Assembly: GCF_014650915.1 (NCBI RefSeq)
Contig: NZ_BMVW01000007.1
Coordinates: forward strand, 1-64,000
Source of the DNA: Streptomyces poonensis
Lineage (GTDB): Bacteria > Actinomycetota > Actinomycetes > Streptomycetales > Streptomycetaceae
DNA length: 64,000 nt
Direction of reading: 5' to 3'
Shown here: in pieces, positions 33,891 through 41,836 of the stretch
How the letters are laid out: every line of letters begins with the position of its first letter
How positions within the stretch are numbered: the first letter of the stretch is position 1
Translations under genes and position numbers: made by a program
The notes under the pieces: generated by a model
Seen by the model: only the letters and a program-made list of their open reading frames with translations
Told to the model about the DNA's origin: nothing
The model's database searches: none

Positions 33891-34349
33891 TCAGTGGCAG
33901 TTCTCGCCCGGCCTGCACGGACCACACTTGGCGAAGTCGCGTTCCCACAGCTTCCAGTCCACGGGGAAGCCGTTCTCGGCGATGATGTGCGCCGTGCGTT
34001 CGACTGAGCCGTCGTACTTGAACTCGATCTCCGGGATGTGCTCCAGGAACCTGCCGCCGAAGTGCTGGGCGCAGAACTCCCGGTAGTTCTTGGTGTCCAG
34101 GATGAAGACATGGACGGCGATGTCGACCACCCGGCCGCAGCACATCTCCAGCCCCTGACCCCACTTCTCCATTGCCGTGATCAGGTAGGACACGGCCGCG
34201 CTGAACAGTCGCTCGGCCATCACCTCGTCGAACGGGTGGTCGCGCATCAGGAGCTGGACCTCTCGCTCCCAGACCTCCGGCCTGACGTACTCCCTGGGGT
34301 CCCGCGTCGCGGGAGTCGTGTCCGGAACGCTCTCAACCGCTGTCGTCAC
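33891..34349 (-). CDS. Glycine-rich-domain-containing-protein-like (GRDP family) protein with Cys-rich tail
   Basis: A 152-aa soluble protein. The central HVFILDTKNYREFCAQHFG corresponds to the WHxFILxTxxYxxFC core of the family (PF07173-like), with Val in place of the usual Trp before His. The end WERDFAKCGPCRPGENCH has two close Cys and a Cys-His, like the Cys-rich tails of Streptomyces relatives, and could bind metal. GTG 34349 follows AAGGAGAC. It is divergent from the broken XRE/TPR gene and may have been its target. Function unknown for the family; assignment rests on motif resemblance. Confidence 0.68.
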   Translation of the reverse strand: MTTAVESVPDTTPATRDPREYVRPEVWEREVQLLMRDHPFDEVMAERLFSAAVSYLITAMEKWGQGLEMCCGRVVDIAVHVFILDTKNYREFCAQHFGGRFLEHIPEIEFKYDGSVERTAHIIAENGFPVDWKLWERDFAKCGPCRPGENCH

Positions 34350-34546
34350 AGTGGGTCTCCTTCCGGTGCGGCGAACCCATCCCCTGTTGGCGGGTCGCAT
34401 TGCCACGGCACCACACGGTCGGCCTCCGCCGTCTCCAGCTCGCGGGCTGCGCACGTGGTGTGCAGAAGATGCACATGCCATAGGCGTGCCGTCCCTCGGC
34501 GTTTACCGTGGGCAGACGGTCCTGCTCCTGCCATGGGGGAGGCGCG

Positions 34547-35938
34547 ATGCAGCGCACCATCGACCCGTTGTGGAACTCGTCGCGAGTCCGCTTACTCATG
34601 GCGCAGCGCGACCCAGGAGGCCTGATCAAGCTGGGCAGAGGCTGGCGCGGGTGGCGGCAAGCCGATCTCGGCCGCAGACTCGGCTGCTCGGCATCGACGA
34701 TCTCTCGTCTGGAGCGGCCCGGTCGTGTCGCCGATCTGCGCCTTCTGCAGAGAGCCGCGCACGAAGTCGGGGTGCCGGTGGACGTCCTGGGAGCGGCACT
34801 CGGCCTCGTCGAGTCGCATGCCACTAAAGTTGCGCCGAATGGTCCACGCCACACCGAGGAGGACCGGATGCGACGACGCACTCTGCTCGGAGCGGCAGGG
34901 CTGGCCGTCCCTGCATCACTTCTGCTCGGCGTGGAATCGGCTCTCGCCGAGATGCCTCCGCCGTCAGGATCCCCGGTTCCCTTGGACGTGCGTCTGGCGA
35001 GCGCTCGCTAGCTATTCGACACCGGCAGGTACGGCGAACTCATCAAGGCGCTCCCGGACCTCCTCGCCACGGCTCACGCCCGGATCCGGGATCGTGCCGA
35101 GATCGACTACGCGCGACTGTCCGCTTGTTACACAGTGGCGGCCCAGGTCCTGGTGAAGATCGGGCGGTACGACCAGGCTCGACTTACCGCTGATCGGGCA
35201 AGCCTGTACGCGGACCTGTCCGGCTCCCCGCTGACCTCCGCTGCGGCTGCTCGCGAGCTGAGCATCGTCCTGCGCCACCAGGAACAGCCGGAAGCGGCAC
35301 AGCGTCTCGTTATCAGCGCCGCGTCGAAGATCGAAGCCACTGGACTCAACACCCATCCGCAGGCGGCGGCGTACGCCCAGATGCTGTGCACCACCGCGTA
35401 CACCGCGGCTCGGGCGGGCGACCAGGACCAAGCTCGTACGATGATCGACGAAGCTGCGCGGGCCGCCCGCGGCCTGCCCGCCGTGGCACCGGCGGATCGC
35501 CTTTTCTCCATCACTCCTGCGTCGGTGCGCCTTTATGAGGTGGGGGTCCACTGGGCGCTCGGTGATGCCGGGGCCGCAATCAGGGCAGGTCAGCAGTTGC
35601 ACCAAGACCAGTTCTCCACTGCCGAGCGAAAGGCGCGCCTGCACACCGACATGGCCCGTGCCTGGTGGCAGTGGGGCAAGCCGGAGCAGACGGCACAGTC
35701 TCTGCTGAATGCCTTCCGCGTCACTCCCGCGGAGGTCCGGGACCGGCCCAGTATGCGAACCATCGTCCGGGAGCTTCACCGTAGGCACCCGCATGTCAGC
35801 GGTGTACGTGAGCTCTCCCGCGCAGTCCTTGCCGATCAGGACGGGAACATACCCCTCGGGGTGGACAACGATCGGCGTGGCCCTGGGCCGACGCCGCGTC
35901 GGCAAAGGTGCATCTGTGACGGGCGTAGCGTAGAAGGC
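34547..35938 (+). pseudogene. XRE/TPR regulator gene with in-frame TAG, running into hemB
   Basis: ATG 34547 (behind GGGGGAGG) opens an XRE protein: HTH WRQADLGRRLGCSASTISRL, a hydrophobic segment TLLGAAGLAVPASLLLGVE, then ...RLASAR and TAG at 35009-35011. In the same frame the protein continues LFDTGRYGELIKALPDLLA and a TPR region to about 35830 (RELHRRHPHVSGVRELSRAV). One nonsense change therefore splits a ~430-residue regulator of a common Streptomyces type. There is no stop after the TPR part; the frame passes through about 100 bp of non-family sequence into the hemB ATG. A separate TPR fragment without HTH is unlikely to be functional. Confidence 0.82.
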
Positions 35939-36931
35939 ATGACGACGTACGGATCCTTCCCCGGCACGCGGCCCCGGCGGCTGCGGACCACCCCCGCGAT
36001 GCGTCGGATGGTCGCCGAGACCAGGCTGCACCCCGCCGACTTCATCCTGCCCGCCTTCGTGCGGGAGGGCGCGAGCGAGCCCGTGCCCATCGCGGCGATG
36101 CCGGGGGTCGTGCAGCACACGCGCGACAGCCTGAAGAAGGCGGCCCTGGAGGCGGTGGAGGCCGGGATCTCCGGGATCATGCTGTTCGGCGTGCCGGAGG
36201 AGGCGAAGAAGGACGCCCTCGGGACGGCCGGGACCGACCCCGACGGGATCCTCCAGGTCGCGCTGCGTGACGTGCGGGCGGAGGTCGGGGACGACCTGCT
36301 CGTGATGTCCGATCTGTGCCTCGACGAGTTCACCGACCACGGGCACTGCGGTGTGCTGGACGACGAAGGGCGCGTCGACAACGACGCCACCCTGGAGCGG
36401 TACGCCGAGATGGCCCAGGTGCAGGCCGACGCGGGAGCGCATGTCGTCGGGCCGAGCGGGATGATGGACGGGCAGATCGGGGTCGTCCGGGAGGCCCTCG
36501 ATCAGATCGGGCGCGAGGATGTCGCGATTCTTGCGTACACCGCCAAGTACGCGTCCTCCTTCTACGGGCCGTTCCGGGAGGCCGTCGGGTCCTCGCTGAA
36601 GGGCGACCGCAAGACGTACCAGCAGGACGGCGCGAACATCCGCGAGTCGATGCGGGAGCTGGCGCTCGACCTGGAGGAGGGCGCCGACATGGTGATGGTC
36701 AAGCCGGCCGGACCCTACCTCGACATCCTCGCCCGGGTCTCGGACGCCGTGGACGTGCCGGTCGCCGCGTACCAGATCTCCGGCGAGTACTCGATGATCG
36801 AGGCCGCCGCCGAGAAGGGCTGGATCGACCGGGACGGCGCCATCATGGAGTCGCTGCTCGGGATCAAGCGGGCCGGGGCGCGGAACATCCTCACGTACTG
36901 GGCCACCGAGGTCGCCCAGAAGCTGCGCTAG
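35939..36931 (+). CDS. hemB: Delta-aminolevulinic acid dehydratase (porphobilinogen synthase)
   Basis: A 330-aa enzyme joining two aminolevulinates into porphobilinogen. The two Schiff-base lysines lie in LAYTAKYASSFYGPFR and MVMVKPAGPYLDI; the metal-site region reads LVMSDLCLDEFTDHGHCGVL with two Cys, and GPSGMMDGQIG is conserved. ATG 35939 gives the family start MTTYGSFPGTRPRRLR. It is the next step of the pathway encoded by hemACD at 12.7-17.1 kb but is separated from it by the accessory block. Its promoter must lie in the last part of the broken XRE gene. Confidence 0.96.
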   Translation: MTTYGSFPGTRPRRLRTTPAMRRMVAETRLHPADFILPAFVREGASEPVPIAAMPGVVQHTRDSLKKAALEAVEAGISGIMLFGVPEEAKKDALGTAGTDPDGILQVALRDVRAEVGDDLLVMSDLCLDEFTDHGHCGVLDDEGRVDNDATLERYAEMAQVQADAGAHVVGPSGMMDGQIGVVREALDQIGREDVAILAYTAKYASSFYGPFREAVGSSLKGDRKTYQQDGANIRESMRELALDLEEGADMVMVKPAGPYLDILARVSDAVDVPVAAYQISGEYSMIEAAAEKGWIDRDGAIMESLLGIKRAGARNILTYWATEVAQKLR

Positions 36932-36937
36932 TGCGTC

Positions 36938-36966
36938 GACCGCGTACCTTCGCCGGGTGCGCGGTC
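36938..36966. terminator. Short hairpin between hemB and the hydrolase gene
   Basis: GACCGCG (36938-36944) pairs with CGCGGTC (36960-36966), extended by ACC/GGT. It stands between two convergent genes. The stem is short, so confidence is moderate. Confidence 0.5.
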
Positions 36967-36967
36967 A

Positions 36968-37819
36968 TCACACCAGCGCGGCCAGTTCGCCCAGGACCCG
37001 GGCCGCCGGTGCCGGGTCGACCAGCCACTTCAGGTGGCTGCTCTCGAGCGTGCGCACGTCGTACGGGTTGTCCGGCGTCAGCGTGTCGCCCTCGCGGATC
37101 AGCCGGTCCTGCAGGGCGAGCGGCAGGCTGGCGTCGCTCGCCAGCCGGACGTAGGTCTTCGGGATCCGGCCCCAGGTCGCGGCCTGCGCCCGGTCGGCGG
37201 AGGTGCCGAAGTCGAGGTTCTCGTCGGGCTGGAAGGTGTTCAGGAAGGTCAGGAACTCCTCGTCGGTGCCGTCGGCGAGGAAGGCCGCCTTGAACGCCGC
37301 GAGGACGCCCGGGTCAGCCGTGCGGAAGTTGGTGCGGAGAAGGCCGAGTTCGGCAGGGTTTCCGACCAGCGCCGAAGCCAGGGAAGCGGCGTCGGCCGTG
37401 GCCATCTCGGGCTCGGCGTAGTAGGCGCCGGCTTCGAGATCGACAGGGCACCAGGCCGCGACGTAGACGATGCGGTCGATCAGGTCCGGGCGTGCGTTGG
37501 CCGCCGCGGTGGCCGTGACGCCGCCACGGCTGTGGGAGACGAGGATCACCGGCCCGTTCCGCCTGGCCCGCTCGAGGACACCGATCAGGTGCGCGACATT
37601 GTCGGCGAGCGTGACGCCCTTGATCGAGCCGGGCGCCGTGGCGAGCTCGTCGAGATCCTGCGGTGCCTGGTAGGCGTGCGTGTAGGTCGCCCCGAAACCG
37701 TGGCCGGGCAGGTCGACGGCGACCGAACGGTGTCCCAGGAGGCCGAGTTCGGCCTGGAGCGGTGCGAAGGCGAAGGAGTTCGAGAAGGCTCCGTGCACCA
37801 GGACGAACGTTGGCTGCAT
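36968..37819 (-). CDS. Alpha/beta-hydrolase
   Basis: A 283-aa hydrolase. The oxyanion segment FVLVHGAFSNSF opens the fold, the nucleophile elbow is VSHSRGG, and the catalytic His is in the C-terminal LESSHLKWLVDP. The pattern is that of the salicylate-esterase/hydroxynitrile-lyase-like hydrolases. The cytosolic protein has no signal peptide. Substrate unknown; no obvious partner gene. Confidence 0.9.
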   Translation of the reverse strand: MQPTFVLVHGAFSNSFAFAPLQAELGLLGHRSVAVDLPGHGFGATYTHAYQAPQDLDELATAPGSIKGVTLADNVAHLIGVLERARRNGPVILVSHSRGGVTATAAANARPDLIDRIVYVAAWCPVDLEAGAYYAEPEMATADAASLASALVGNPAELGLLRTNFRTADPGVLAAFKAAFLADGTDEEFLTFLNTFQPDENLDFGTSADRAQAATWGRIPKTYVRLASDASLPLALQDRLIREGDTLTPDNPYDVRTLESSHLKWLVDPAPAARVLGELAALV

Positions 37820-38008
37820 CTGTCTGCTCGCTTTCTGCGCGCGTGCGGTGAGGACGCCCGTCCGGTGGCCGAGGGCTGCCCTGGGGTGAGCGGGATACCC
37901 AACGGGTCACGCTATCCCGCGGTGATCATTCGTACTACTGATATGAGCCGGTCCACGGGGTGTGCGCCGGAACGAGGAACGGAACGAAGGCCTGAACGAA
38001 GGCCTGAA

Positions 38009-38043
38009 CGAAGAGGGCCCCGCCTGGTGCGGGGCCCTCTTCG
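38009..38043 (-). terminator. Hairpin terminator after the DUF4232-type lipoprotein gene
   Basis: Perfect 15-bp stem, CGAAGAGGGCCCCGC (38009-38023) and its complement (38029-38043), 5-base loop, 37 bp past the lipoprotein stop. A 12-bp direct repeat (GGCCTGAACGAA) lies just outside it. Confidence 0.87.
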
Positions 38044-38079
38044 AGCTTTGTAAGTTCCTGCTGCCGTTGCCGCTGCCGG

Positions 38080-38850
38080 TCAGTACAGCGCGTCCTCCAT
38101 CGACTGCTGCCAGTACGTCACGCGCAGCGTGCTGTCGAAGTACACGCCGCCGCCCGGCAGGTTCACCGTCGTGGAGGTGCCGCCGCTGCTGCCGGGGTTC
38201 AGGCCCTGGAAGCCGATCGTGACCTTCTTGGCCGTCTCGCCGTTCTCCCCGCTGCCGTCGGCGGAAGCGAGCATGACACCCGCGTAGCCGGACTCACCGG
38301 GGGCCAGCGTCACCACGGCCTGGGGCTTGGTGCTCTCCGCGACCTGCGGGGCCCACTGCGTCTGGTCGAAGCGGACGTACGGGTAGTACGGGAGGTCGCA
38401 GGGCTTGCTGCCCGTGTTCGTGACGGTGATCAGCATGTGGTTCAGGGGGCGGCTGACCTCCTGGACGCTGACGGTGGTGTTGGAGCCGTTGCAGATGGCG
38501 CGGTTCGCGGGGGCGTCCGTGTCCGTGTTCGCGTTCGCGCCGGAGGAGGACGAGGAGCCGGAACCCGACTTCGCGTTGGAGGAGCCTGCGTTCGTCTTCG
38601 TGTTCGTCCCGGAGTCCTTCGCCTGGGACGCGTTGCCGGCCGAGCCGGAGCCCGCCTCGGTCGTCCCGCCGTCCGTGGTGTCCTTGGCGCCCTCGGTGTC
38701 ACCCTTCGGCTCGGCGGTCGCCGCCACCGTCGCCGCGGGCTGGGAGGCGCCCTCGTCCTGTACGCCCGTTCCGTTCTGGCACGCCGTGAGGGAGAGGGCG
38801 GCGAGCGCGGCGGTGGCGGCGGCGAGGACGGAGGTACGGAAAGCGCGCAT
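38080..38850 (-). CDS. Secreted lipoprotein with DUF4232-like domain
   Basis: A 256-aa exported lipoprotein: basic start, hydrophobic core and lipobox LSLTAC (Cys 24), then about 90 residues of Ser/Gly/Thr/Asn-rich linker, then a compact domain beginning AICNGSNTTVSVQEVSRPLNH with the Cys pair CNGS/CDLPYYPYV that is typical of DUF4232. Probably anchored outside the membrane. Function unknown. It stands opposite the membrane-anchored XRE-like gene, whose C-terminal domain has related features (TVQGTGDETVVIDDLS), so the two may be linked. Confidence 0.83.
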   Translation of the reverse strand: MRAFRTSVLAAATAALAALSLTACQNGTGVQDEGASQPAATVAATAEPKGDTEGAKDTTDGGTTEAGSGSAGNASQAKDSGTNTKTNAGSSNAKSGSGSSSSSGANANTDTDAPANRAICNGSNTTVSVQEVSRPLNHMLITVTNTGSKPCDLPYYPYVRFDQTQWAPQVAESTKPQAVVTLAPGESGYAGVMLASADGSGENGETAKKVTIGFQGLNPGSSGGTSTTVNLPGGGVYFDSTLRVTYWQQSMEDALY

Positions 38851-39062
38851 GGCTGATTCCCTTGCTGAGTGGGTGGGTTGAAGCGGACCGCTCGACCGGC
38901 TGCCGGGAGCGGCGTGCTTGGATGACCACAGCTTGGGGGGCGATCCGTCCCGGCCGCCACACTTGGCGGGCCATCAGGGACACTGGAACGCTGAAATAGG
39001 CTCTGAGCTGCGGGAATGACCCTTCCCTGGAACACTGGAATGGAATACGGGGGGATGGAGGA

Positions 39063-40706
39063 ATGGTGTCGGGGGTCGATGCGGGGGCCGCTTTCGCGGC
39101 GATGCTGCGGGATTTGAAGGAGCGCTCCGGACTCAGTTACGGGGCGCTCGCCAAGCGGCTCCACATGAGCACGTCCACGCTGCACCGGTACTGCAACGGG
39201 GACGCCGTACCCACGGACTACGCACCTGTGGAACGGCTCGCCCGGCTCTGCAAGGCGTCGCCCGAGGAACTGGTCCAGTTGCACCGGCGGTGGGTGCTGG
39301 CCGATGCGAACCGGGGGCGCAAGGCGGCCGGGGAGGTGACGGCCGCGTCGGAGCCCGAGGAAGCGGGAGAGCCGAAGCGGCCGGACGAGCCCGGGGAAGC
39401 GGGAGAGCCGAAGCAGACGGACGAGTCGGAGAAGCCGAAGCGGCCGGACGAGTCGGAAGAGCTGAAGCAGCCGGACGAGCCGGGGGCAGTGAAGCAGCCG
39501 GAGCAGCCGCAGGAACCGGTGCAGCCGGAGCGGCCGCAGCAACCGGTGCAGCCGGTGCAGCCGGTGCAGCCGGTGCAGCCGGAGCAGCCGGAGCAGCCGG
39601 AGCAGCCGGACGAGTCTGCGGCTGACGCGACGTCCGGCGGGCCGTCGGCGTCCCCCGAGCAACCGGACGGCGTGGACGAGTTGATCAGACCCGCGTCCTC
39701 GGTGCCGGCCGGGCCGGGCGGCGGCAAGCGGCGCCGTACGCGTACGGCGCTCGTCGCCGCGATCGCCGTCGCCGCCGTTCTCGGCACCGTGACCTTCCTC
39801 GCGAACCTGCCCTCCGGCGGGGAGGACGGACGGCCTTCCAGCCACGTCGGATCCGCGTCCGTCGACGCCACGACCGAGGAGGACGGCGAGAAGGCCTCGC
39901 CGTCACCGTCCAAGGCCTCGCCCTCCGTCTCCGCCACGAAGGAGGAGAAGAAGCCAGGGGAGGCCGGTGCCTCCGGCTCCGCCGGGGCCGACGCACCGAG
40001 CGGCGGCGGTGGTGGTGACAGCGACGGTGGGGACGACGGCGGTGACACCGCGTCCGGCCCGCCGCTGACCGTGATCACCAAGCCGCACACCTGGCCGAGC
40101 GCCTGCGACGCGCATTACCTGGTCGACCGGCCGCCGTCCAAGGTGTCCCCGCCGCCGCCGAACAGCCAGGACGCGTCCGCCTGGGTGCGGTCGATGGACG
40201 CCGTCCCGTCGGGCCAGCAGTTCGTCACCCTCACCGTCCAGGGGACCGGTGACGAGACGGTGGTCATCGACGACCTGTCGGTCCGTATCGCCGCCAAGCG
40301 GTCGCCCTTGAAGTGGAACGACTACGCCATGGCGTACCCCAGTGTCGGCTGCGGCGGCGGTGTCCAGACCCGCACCTTCAACGTGGCGCTGGACGCCGTG
40401 CGCCCCGCCGTCGAGCCCGAGGCGGGCAGTGACGACTTCCCGTACAAGGTGAGCGAGTCGGACCCGGAGGTCTACTACATCTGGGCCGACGCCTCCGCGT
40501 ACGACGTGAGCTGGTACCTGGTGCTGAACTGGTCCAGCGGCTCGCGGCAGGGGACGGTCGTCATCGATGATCAGGGGCAGCCGTTCCGTACGAGCGGCAA
40601 CAACGGCCGTCCCGCGTACGAGTACCCGATCGACGGCTCCGGGTGGGTCGAGGAGGGAACGACGCTCAAGGAGATGGAATCCGGCAGCGAGGCTGACGTG
40701 AGCTGA
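39063..40706 (+). CDS. Membrane-anchored XRE-like protein with repeat linker
   Basis: A 547-aa protein. Residues 8-75 are a Cro/C1-type HTH (LKERSGLSYGALAKRLHMS, TLHRYCNGDAVP); about 88-215 is a Glu/Pro/Gln/Lys linker built of tandem repeats (QPVQPVQPEQPEQ); then RRRTRTALVAAIAVAAVLGTV is the single membrane helix; a Ser/Gly-rich spacer and an extracellular domain with WPSACDAHYLVDRPPSKV and two Cys follow. This order suggests a transmembrane regulator sensing outside the cell, an arrangement seen repeatedly in Streptomyces. The 3' end is convergent with the kinase-like gene, 17 bp apart. Confidence 0.85.
   Translation: MVSGVDAGAAFAAMLRDLKERSGLSYGALAKRLHMSTSTLHRYCNGDAVPTDYAPVERLARLCKASPEELVQLHRRWVLADANRGRKAAGEVTAASEPEEAGEPKRPDEPGEAGEPKQTDESEKPKRPDESEELKQPDEPGAVKQPEQPQEPVQPERPQQPVQPVQPVQPVQPEQPEQPEQPDESAADATSGGPSASPEQPDGVDELIRPASSVPAGPGGGKRRRTRTALVAAIAVAAVLGTVTFLANLPSGGEDGRPSSHVGSASVDATTEEDGEKASPSPSKASPSVSATKEEKKPGEAGASGSAGADAPSGGGGGDSDGGDDGGDTASGPPLTVITKPHTWPSACDAHYLVDRPPSKVSPPPPNSQDASAWVRSMDAVPSGQQFVTLTVQGTGDETVVIDDLSVRIAAKRSPLKWNDYAMAYPSVGCGGGVQTRTFNVALDAVRPAVEPEAGSDDFPYKVSESDPEVYYIWADASAYDVSWYLVLNWSSGSRQGTVVIDDQGQPFRTSGNNGRPAYEYPIDGSGWVEEGTTLKEMESGSEADVS
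39543..39609 (+). repeat. In-frame 9-bp repeats in the XRE-like gene
   Basis: About seven copies of a 9-bp unit of the form CCGGTGCAG or CCGGAGCAG, encoding PVQ or PEQ triplets. Less regular relatives of the unit extend back to about 39360. Confidence 0.85.
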
Positions 40707-40723
40707 GAAGGGCTGACGGCGAA

Positions 40724-41656
40724 TCAGCCCGCCGTCCCGAACCACGCCTCCGCCAGGTCCTCGAGGCGTGGCCGCGGCGGTGCGGGCAGGTCGCGGAGGT
40801 TTCCGGTCAGGTCGCCGTAGACGTGCAGCAGTGTGTACGCGAGCAGTTCGCGCGGCGGGTGGGGAGCGCGGCCGTACGCGGCGTAGAAGCGGCGGAGCTG
40901 CCGGGGGTCGGCGCCGGTGATGAACAGGGCGGCGCCCGCGAGGTCGTACGCCGGGTCGCCGATCATGGCCGGCTCGAAGTCGAACAGGCCGGTGAGGCGC
41001 CAGTCGTCGTGCGGGTCGACGGTCAGGTGCTCGCGGATGAACTCGGTGTGCAGCAGCACGCGCCGCGGCGGCGGGACGAGGGGTACGGAGCGCAGGAAGT
41101 CCGGGATCTGCTCCAGCCAGGGACGTGGCAGTCCGGTGGCGTGGTGGTGGGCGAGCGCGTTCGCGCGCCTCACGGCCACGAACCGGTTCCAGTCCGCCGG
41201 TCCGACGACGTCGGCCAGCGGCGCCGGGTCCAGCGCGTGCAGCGCGGCGAGCGTCTCGGCCGCCTCGGTGACGATCCGGTCCCGGGCGGCGGCCGGGACG
41301 CGCGCCCAGGCCCGGGCGAGGCCGTCGCCGACGAGCCGGGTCATCAGGACGTAGCGCCAGCCGTTCTTGTACAGCTCCGCCGCCCGTACCTGGGGCGTGG
41401 GCACCGGGAGCCGGCCGTCGAGGTGGGTCAGCACCCGTGCCTCCCGGACGGCTTCGTCGGCCTCGAACCCGGGGAACAGCTTCAGTACGAGCGCGTCGCC
41501 GACCGAGTACACCGGCAGCGATCCCTCCTCGAACCGCAGCACTCTGGCTCTCTCGATGCCGAGTTGAGCACAGAGATCCTGGACCGCCGGGCGCAGCAGC
41601 GCCTCGTCCCGCACGACCTCGTCCAGTTCGTCGACCGTGTCCACCCTGGGCAGCAT
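40724..41656 (-). CDS. Aminoglycoside-phosphotransferase-family protein
   Basis: A 310-aa kinase-fold protein (APH/choline kinase family). The ATP-binding lysine lies in ALVLKLFPGFEADEA; the catalytic loop is LLHTEFIREHLTV, where Glu and His stand at positions usually occupied by Asp and Asn (HxDxxxxN); the metal aspartate is in LFDFEPAMIGDPAYDLA. The HTE variant occurs in a subfamily common in actinobacteria, so it may be active on small molecules, but resistance should not be assumed. Confidence 0.85.
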   Translation of the reverse strand: MLPRVDTVDELDEVVRDEALLRPAVQDLCAQLGIERARVLRFEEGSLPVYSVGDALVLKLFPGFEADEAVREARVLTHLDGRLPVPTPQVRAAELYKNGWRYVLMTRLVGDGLARAWARVPAAARDRIVTEAAETLAALHALDPAPLADVVGPADWNRFVAVRRANALAHHHATGLPRPWLEQIPDFLRSVPLVPPPRRVLLHTEFIREHLTVDPHDDWRLTGLFDFEPAMIGDPAYDLAGAALFITGADPRQLRRFYAAYGRAPHPPRELLAYTLLHVYGDLTGNLRDLPAPPRPRLEDLAEAWFGTAG

Positions 41657-41726
41657 GGGCGCAGCCTAGGGGCTCCCCGGGACGTCCGTATGACGGAATG
41701 TACGGGTGTAGAGAGCATGTATTTCT

Positions 41727-41745
41727 TTAGGGTAGGCTTCGCCAC
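41727..41745 (+). promoter_or_regulatory. Weak candidate iron box upstream of the aminotransferase gene
   Basis: TTAGGGTAGGCTTCGCCAC agrees at 13 of 19 positions with the DmdR/IdeR consensus TTAGGTTAGGCTAACCTAA; the left half is nearly perfect and the right half poor. It lies 92 bp before the start codon. By-eye match only. Confidence 0.28.
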
Positions 41746-41836
41746 CTTTGCCATCGCCCGGAGTCATGACGCGCGAAGTCATCGCTTGACGCCGTCGTTT
41801 GACGCCATCGTCGACAGCACCGTCCAAGGAGCCGCC

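Noticed and set aside
17105..35938. Integrative element with att sites
   Set aside because: No integrase, excisionase with partner, tRNA gene or convincing flanking direct repeat was seen. The hemD-like repeat at 19482 is better explained by internal duplication.
37962..38050. Repeats GGCCTGAACGAA as part of a CRISPR-like array
   Set aside because: Only two direct copies without spacers, next to a terminator; no cas gene.
40724..41656. Kinase-like gene as an antibiotic-resistance determinant
   Set aside because: Catalytic loop has HTE/His variants and there is no resistance or biosynthetic context.
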